Below are positions 9,181 through 14,170 of a stretch of DNA of 14,170 nt, one piece after another. Position 1 is the first letter of the stretch; the number at the start of each line of letters is the position of its first letter. The position numbers and the translations under genes are program-made. The notes under the pieces are model-generated. The model was not told the DNA's origin. It worked only from the letters and a program-made list of their open reading frames with translations, and did no database searches. The stretch comes from Conidiobolus incongruus B7586 (taxonomy: Eukaryota; Entomophthoromycota; Entomophthoromycetes; Entomophthorales; Conidiobolaceae): contig JNEM01011411.1 of assembly GCA_000697335.1 (NCBI GenBank), forward strand, positions 1 to 14,170, read 5' to 3'.

Positions 9181-11170
9181 TATTTAATTAACAATTCTAA
9201 TAAACAGTTTTACACACCATTGTTGATAACCTATACTCCGAAATACAATATCCAGTAAAGATTAACTTATTTAATATCATTATTATTTTAAATGGGTCCT
9301 TTAAGGAATATGATATATATTTTAACTTATATAAAATTGATATTTAATTATAATTAATAATAATTATGGAACTATAGGGATTCATGATGATATTTTTTGA
9401 ATATTAAATGCCACTTGAATTGCTTGAATGCTTGTTTTTTAAATCTTGAAATCAATATATTTGTAGAACCCCAAAATGAGGTAAATACATAAGTAATTTC
9501 AGTATTAAAAATTCATATTGAATGATAATATGATCTTACCTCTTATCAAATATTGTATAACAAACTATGAGTCTTAATAAATGTTTTCAAAGCTGTACAC
9601 AATGAAATAATTTTTTCAAAATAACTGGTAAATAATAAACTTCGCTGTTATTTACATTTACTAAATGATGATCAATTTAAAAGATATTTCAATCGTGGAT
9701 ATTTTCATTGAAAAGCCATTATATTAATGTTAGCTTATATTTTAGTTAAGTATCTTTAAGAGGAATATACAAAATAAGAAATGATATGTTTTAAATAATA
9801 ATGATTTTGGAATTATTTATATTCATTATTATATATCAACAGATCAAGATTTAATTATTTTTATTTCTATTATTCTATTTGAATAACCAGGAATTGTATT
9901 CTAACAGTTTGGTTTGTTAGTATGAATAATACTAATTTATATAATTCCATTAAATTTTTATATTTTAAATTTTTCAAATTAAAATTACAATTTAATATAA
10001 TATTGCATTGAAAATTTTATATTTAAAATTAGTTCAGAATGATAAAATTTTTTTAATTTCGACAAAGTCATATAAATGAAATTCCTAATTATTGCTAGAA
10101 TTTATTAGTTTATTACTTTATTTTGAAATTATATATTGAAAATTGGGCAAAGTTTAAAAAATTTATATTCGTAAAGCACAAACCTTATTGATATTATAGA
10201 GCCAAAATATACAAGTAATTATCAAAATATATATTCGTTATTTTATATATTTAATGCTTCGGTTATGCTAAAATCACAAGAACATTTGATCGTTTTATCA
10301 TCTTGAAAATTAAAAACCTCGTATACTATTTAATATCAACCATTTAGAATTCATTTTTTGTAAATTAAAATAAAAATTTAAGATTATTTATATATAATAA
10401 ACTAACCCAATTTTGACAATATATAGTTTTTTTAGCATGTTATTAATTTTAGTCTTAATAATTTTGGCTATATTATATTTTTTTATTATAAAGTGAAAAT
10501 TTAGCTTATTGAATTGAATTCTGAATAAAATAATTTAAAACATATATTCTAATAGTTCTCGATAATTTACTTTATTACTATATATTAATATATTCTATTT
10601 TATATTAAATTAGACAAAAATGGAAATTTATTATATCAAAATAAATTTTTTAATATATAACTGTAGAGTTTTAAATAGGCATTTGAATGCGGAATAAAAC
10701 AGTTAATATATTAAAATTCAAATTTCAAAATCTAATTATAATCTTTTCCCCGTTATATTCATTGAATTACAGCGAAATTGATCGCAGATATATGGTAGCA
10801 AATTAAAGATTTTAAAAATATTTCTTTATAATTTTTAAATATTTATGTTTCTAATCTTATTTACATTAAGTTAAAGGAAATCATGGTTTTCTGAATATCA
10901 TTTTAAGTAGAACTCTTGTAATATTGAATATTTTAGGATTTGATTTTATATGAAATACAAAAAGATAGTTACATATAATTACTTTAAATCATTATTTAAA
11001 ATTTATATTACATGAAATACTCCAATAGTAGTAACAATACCAACTAAAAATGCTAATATTATTGGTTTTTCAATAATAGGAATAATTCAATATTATCAGC
11101 TTGTTAGAATGGATTTCCAAGCAAGTTTTAAGGTAAAATACCAGTTATAACGGATTTGAAATTAGTGAAA
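9181..11170. other. Long AT-rich stretch without recognisable gene
   Basis: About 2 kb, the longest gap in the array. I searched by eye for the family's landmarks (HExxHGLGF, TTPNA, SLLLET, ESLM) on the plus strand and found none that hold up. A copy decayed beyond recognition could have stood here, but nothing visible supports it. Confidence 0.5.
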
Positions 11171-11176
11171 AAAAAG

Positions 11177-11186
11177 TATATATAAG
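11177..11186 (+). promoter_or_regulatory. Possible TATA element upstream of the gene at 11291
   Basis: The sequence tatatataag lies about 105 bases before the start codon in a slightly less AT-rich setting. In DNA this rich in A and T such a match carries little weight alone. Confidence 0.25.
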
Positions 11187-11290
11187 TCAGTTAATCCAAC
11201 TTTAATTGATAGATATTTTGGTTTTATTATTATATTTTATATATTATATAATTTGATTATTTTAATTTAAATTTAATTTATTGATTGACA

Positions 11291-12764
11291 ATGAATCTTA
11301 TAAATTATTGTTTGCTCAATGTATTATCTGGTTTATTAAATGGTCAAGAATTAAGGTGGCCTGACAAACCTAAATGTTTGATAATTCCCAATCCGTTAGA
11401 TCGAAGGTCAACAAAGGCTGTTCGTTGCGTCCCGCTTAATCAAATATTTGAACGTCGAAATTTCTCTGATTTAGATCAGAATAATTCAAATTTCATGAAA
11501 GATAATGATAATTTTGATTTTGATGAAAATAATAGCTCTTTTATTCGCGTGGATATGAAATGTACCGACAGCAAATTAAGGTGTCCACAGGTAAAGAGAG
11601 CTTTTCAAAATGCTGCTAGCGTACTTTCAAGTATTATTAAGTTCAAACATCCAATCACTATTGATGCCAAATTCAGATCATTCTGTAATGGTGATAAAAT
11701 ATGTTTAAAAGAACAAGAAGAGGATGGAATGATTCTGGGTAATATTATATTTGCTAGTATTTTTATATTATAATTAATTTATAATTTAGGCCAAGCTTCC
11801 CCAGCTGGTTTAGTTAGCATCGTAGATAATGATGGTGTCCACCGACTTTATCCAAAGGCTTTAGCAAAACAACTCGATATTGAAGGAGTTCCTGTATTTG
11901 ATAATAGTAAATATGATATTTGTGCTGAATTCAATTCTGATGCTAGTTGGTGGTTTGAAGTAAGATATTTAAGTTTTTATTTATATTACTTATATTCATT
12001 AATTTTAGGGGGATGGTGAAATTGAATCTAATGAATTTGATTTCTTTTCAACCATCGCACATGAGCTAATGCATGGACTTGGGTTCGCAAGTAGTTTGGA
12101 CACTTACTTCGAGTCCGATTTTGAATTTGTCACTCCTACACTTATTGATAAAGGAAATATATTTGCTGATAAAAGCACTTTCTTACCTAAAGCTCTCGAT
12201 CGTTTGATTGTTACTACCAAGGATAAAGAAAGTCTTCAAACCTACCTTGATCCTTTTACAAAATTTTCCACAACACATTCAACGAAAAATACGAGAAAGA
12301 TTTTGAATATTCTAAAGAAGTCATTATCAGAACCATCAAAAAAATTATTGGAATTGAGCACTACTCCAAATGCATTATCTATATTGCTGCCGGATGGTGA
12401 AACACTTTTATTAGACACTGCTTTCGCACCATTCCTGAGGGGAAGTTCAGTAAGTCATGTCAGCAAGGAGGATTATAAGGAGACACTAGAGTCTTTGATG
12501 ATACCTAAATTCAGACAAGGTTACAACTATCATAATAATGCATTTGGCGAAGAATGGCCTACTTACCCTTATGGTCCTAAACTAGTTAAGGTTCTCGGAG
12601 AACTTGGATACACAATTAACGATAATTTTAATACTACTGTTTTGACCTCTAATTCTGTGTATTATGATATATCAGAAAATCAAGATAGTAGTGATTTAAG
12701 TCAGAGCAAATCAAATATGAGGCATTCATTAATTTATCTTTTAGCAGATTTTTTATCTAGTTAA
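11291..12764 (+). CDS. Secreted zinc metallopeptidase-like protein with intact HExxH
   Basis: Three exons, 11291-11738, 11790-11959 and 12009-12764, give 457 residues. The start is ATG at 11291; the TTG two codons upstream is not needed. Signal peptide: residues 1-18, likely cleaved before Gln19. The six-cysteine domain (Cys29, Cys46, then MKC, RCP, SFC, KIC) contains an Asn/Asp-rich insert near residues 60-85. Zinc site: HELMHGLGFASS with His224, Glu225, His228. A conserved SHVS gives His356 as candidate third ligand, followed after 14 residues by the Met-turn-like ESLMIP (Met370). A delayed third His after HExxHxxGF, then a Met-turn, is the layout of leishmanolysin-type metzincins; membership is inferred, not shown. 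The last exon is 251 codons, exactly as in the gene at 3743. The C-terminal tail is only weakly hydrophobic, so secretion is likelier than GPI anchoring. Substrate unknown. Confidence 0.9.
11739..11789 (+). other. Intron 1 of the gene at 11291 (51 bases, phase 1)
   Basis: It starts gtaata and ends atttag. Splicing joins G with GC to give glycine before QASPAGLV. Unspliced, the frame runs on only to a stop at 11771-11773. Confidence 0.85.
11960..12008 (+). other. Intron 2 of the gene at 11291 (49 bases, phase 0)
   Basis: It starts with the canonical gtaaga and ends attttag, between SWWFE and GDGEIESNEFDFF. A possible branch site attaat precedes the 3' end by only a few bases. Confidence 0.88.
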
Positions 12765-12822
12765 AAATTGACTTTGTAAAATTTATTAATCTTTGAAAAA
12801 ATATTAATATTTATTGATTCGA

Positions 12823-12828
12823 AATAAA
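12823..12828 (+). promoter_or_regulatory. Possible polyadenylation signal AATAAA
   Basis: This lies 59 bases after the stop codon of the gene at 11291, at a plausible distance. The composition makes chance occurrence likely. Confidence 0.3.
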
Positions 12829-13771
12829 ATAAATTTTAATTTGTAAACATTTTTATTATATATATATCCTAAAATCTCTTTATGAAATATTTCCTCTCTT
12901 TAATTACTAATTTGATAATCCTAAATTCAACCAACTTATATTAATATTATTTAAAATATTATTGAATTTGAAATACTTTATTTTCAAACTATTAATAGAA
13001 AAAATTTATGATTTATAATCAGGTATCAATAATAAAACTTAAAAATATTACAATAATTACTTTTCATTAATTTTAAATTTTAGTAATATTATACATTCTA
13101 ATATTATGACAACAATATATTTGAGCAAAATATATAATTCAAGAATTATAGTCTTGAATATTTTTAATAGAATTTTATTTTGATTTTATTATTAAATATT
13201 TTATGACTTGAATAAATAATTTCACTTTTTATCAACCTAATTTAGCTGAATTTAATAATAAATCATTATAAATAATCAAATAGTATAACTCTATTTTATA
13301 AATTCTAGTGTAATATTTAGATATATAAGTTTTATATTAGCTTGAAATATTAGCATGTATAATTTTAATTAATAAATATTAATATATAATAAATATAAAA
13401 TTTGATTATTAAAAAATTATTATTGAGTTTTATTATATCAGAAAAAAATTTTAATTTAAAATATACTATATTAAAAAAAATTATTAATTATATTATTATA
13501 TTTCTTATAATTGATAATAACTATATATATATATTAATTTTGAAAAATAATATATTAAACTCTTATTTAATTTACTTGGAATTTTATGATATTAATAATC
13601 AAAATTAAGATAAATTAAATAATTATTGAAATTTATAAATAATTCATATTTTATAAAATTCAATATATTATAGAATAATTATTAATTTATTGATTAATAA
13701 TATATAGTATCATTTTATCAATATAAAACTAAATAGAATAGAAAAGGTTATAAAGATTTTAATAATATATA
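12829..13771. other. AT-rich spacer up to the Tc1-like element
   Basis: No gene is recognised. An open frame at 13402-13608 starts with TTG and consists almost only of Ile, Leu, Asn, Lys and Tyr. That is what random very AT-rich DNA gives, so it is not called. Confidence 0.5.
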
Positions 13772-13786
13772 CACTGACCCACAAAA

Positions 13787-13798
13787 GTGAGTCATAAA
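13787..13798. repeat. Outer direct repeat of the Tc1-like end
   Basis: Core gtgagtcataaa, repeated exactly at 13962-13973. In IR/DR Tc1 elements, paired repeats of this kind at each end are transposase binding sites. Confidence 0.6.
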
Positions 13799-13961
13799 AT
13801 CAAAAACACCTATATTTTTACTAATAACTTGATTAATATTTAATAAAATAAACCTAAATTAAATAATTAAAATCTATTATATTTATTAGTTATATATATC
13901 ATTAAATGATGATATTTAGCTATTAATTGGCTAAAATATAAACCCTTAAATTTTACCTAAG

Positions 13962-13973
13962 GTGAGTCATAAA
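13962..13973. repeat. Inner direct repeat of the Tc1-like end
   Basis: Exact 12-base copy of 13787-13798 in the same orientation, followed by aaa/ttt-rich and aggttttt sequence that is only loosely similar. It lies about 30 bases past the transposase stop codon. Confidence 0.6.
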
Positions 13974-14001
13974 TTTGTAGGTTTTTGGTAATAAAAAAAA
14001 A

Positions 14002-14170
14002 TTAAAACCTAGTCTATCTACCTTTAGCTTTTCTAACTTCTTTAAGTTTGTGGGGTATAGAATCAATTAACTTCTTACACTAGGAAGGGTTAATCTTGTT
14101 CTATGCTTCTTAAACATATTCCTAAAGTTGATTTAAATTTTTTACTGGGGGGAAAACTTTAATAGCTTTT
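14002..14170 (-). pseudogene. Tc1-like transposase, C-terminal end, with in-frame stops
   Basis: One uninterrupted-length frame from 14169 down to the TAA at 14002 shows KVFPPVKNLNQL near its start and CKKLIDSIPHKLKEVRKAKG near its end. This matches the usual Tc1 C-terminus (xxLWxxVxxxWxxIxxxxCxxLIxSMPRRxxAVIxAKGGxT). Five in-frame stops fall where the family has Trp or Gln (before EYV, before EA, before NKI, before CKK and before TRF), and no frameshift is present. The catalytic part lies beyond the window. A TAA follows the expected last residues. Confidence 0.82.

Larger units (their letters stand above)
13772..14170 (-). mobile_element. Tc1-like transposon, 3' end, running off the right edge
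   Basis: The outer end begins CACTGACCC directly after a TA (13770-13771), as expected for a Tc1 element inserted at TA. It starts with a near-perfect palindrome, tgacccac-aaaa-gtgagtca (13775-13794, one mismatch). A second copy of the core gtgagtcataaa lies 175 bases further in, and the transposase C-terminus follows on the minus strand. The rest of the element is outside the window. Confidence 0.8.

Noticed and set aside
10283-10310. Possible trace of another array copy (tttgatcgttttatcat resembles the FDRLII codons)
   Set aside because: It is a single short match with no flanking landmarks in the same order.
13402-13608. 68-codon open frame rich in Ile, Leu, Asn and Lys
   Set aside because: Its low-complexity translation reflects base composition; it has a TTG start and no motif.

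Overview
This looks like AT-rich nuclear DNA from a eukaryote, most likely an early-diverging (zygomycete-type) fungus. The evidence is spliced genes with very short GT...AG introns of 49-51 bases, secreted proteins with signal peptides, decayed mariner and Tc1 DNA transposons, and a protein family with an HELMHGLGFASS motif. I associate that family from memory with uncharacterised proteins of Mucoromycota and related lineages. The fungal assignment is an inference; the genus cannot be read from the window.

Layout. Bases ~180-1620 hold a badly decayed mariner (DD34D) transposon on the plus strand, with an extra ~185-base piece inside it. Bases ~1621-2408 have no recognisable gene. A second, better preserved mariner copy lies at ~2409-3683 on the minus strand, so the two copies face each other. 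Its outer end is only about 60 bases from the start codon of the first host gene.

Bases 3743-12764 carry a tandem array of four related genes, all on the plus strand: an intact three-exon gene (3743-5158), two decayed copies (about 5825-7101 and 7866-9180) and a second intact three-exon gene (11291-12764). The spaces between them are AT-rich and hold nothing I can identify. From 13772 to the right edge is the end of a decayed Tc1-like transposon, including a pair of internal direct repeats and the C-terminal end of its transposase on the minus strand.

How the genes relate. The two intact genes encode secretory proteins of 438 and 457 residues with the same plan: signal peptide, N-terminal six-cysteine domain, then a zinc-metallopeptidase-like domain. 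The downstream gene has HExxH, a conserved His far downstream and a Met-turn-like motif, a layout like that of leishmanolysin-type metzincins. The upstream gene keeps the fold-level sequence but has lost the catalytic Glu and two of the three proposed zinc-binding His. It therefore looks like a secreted pseudoenzyme, with a C-terminal tail like a GPI-attachment signal. The array reads as a birth-and-death cluster of surface or secreted proteases. The most notable signals are the coordinated loss of the metal site in an otherwise intact gene, and the decay of the better-preserved mariner frame by stop codons without frameshifts.
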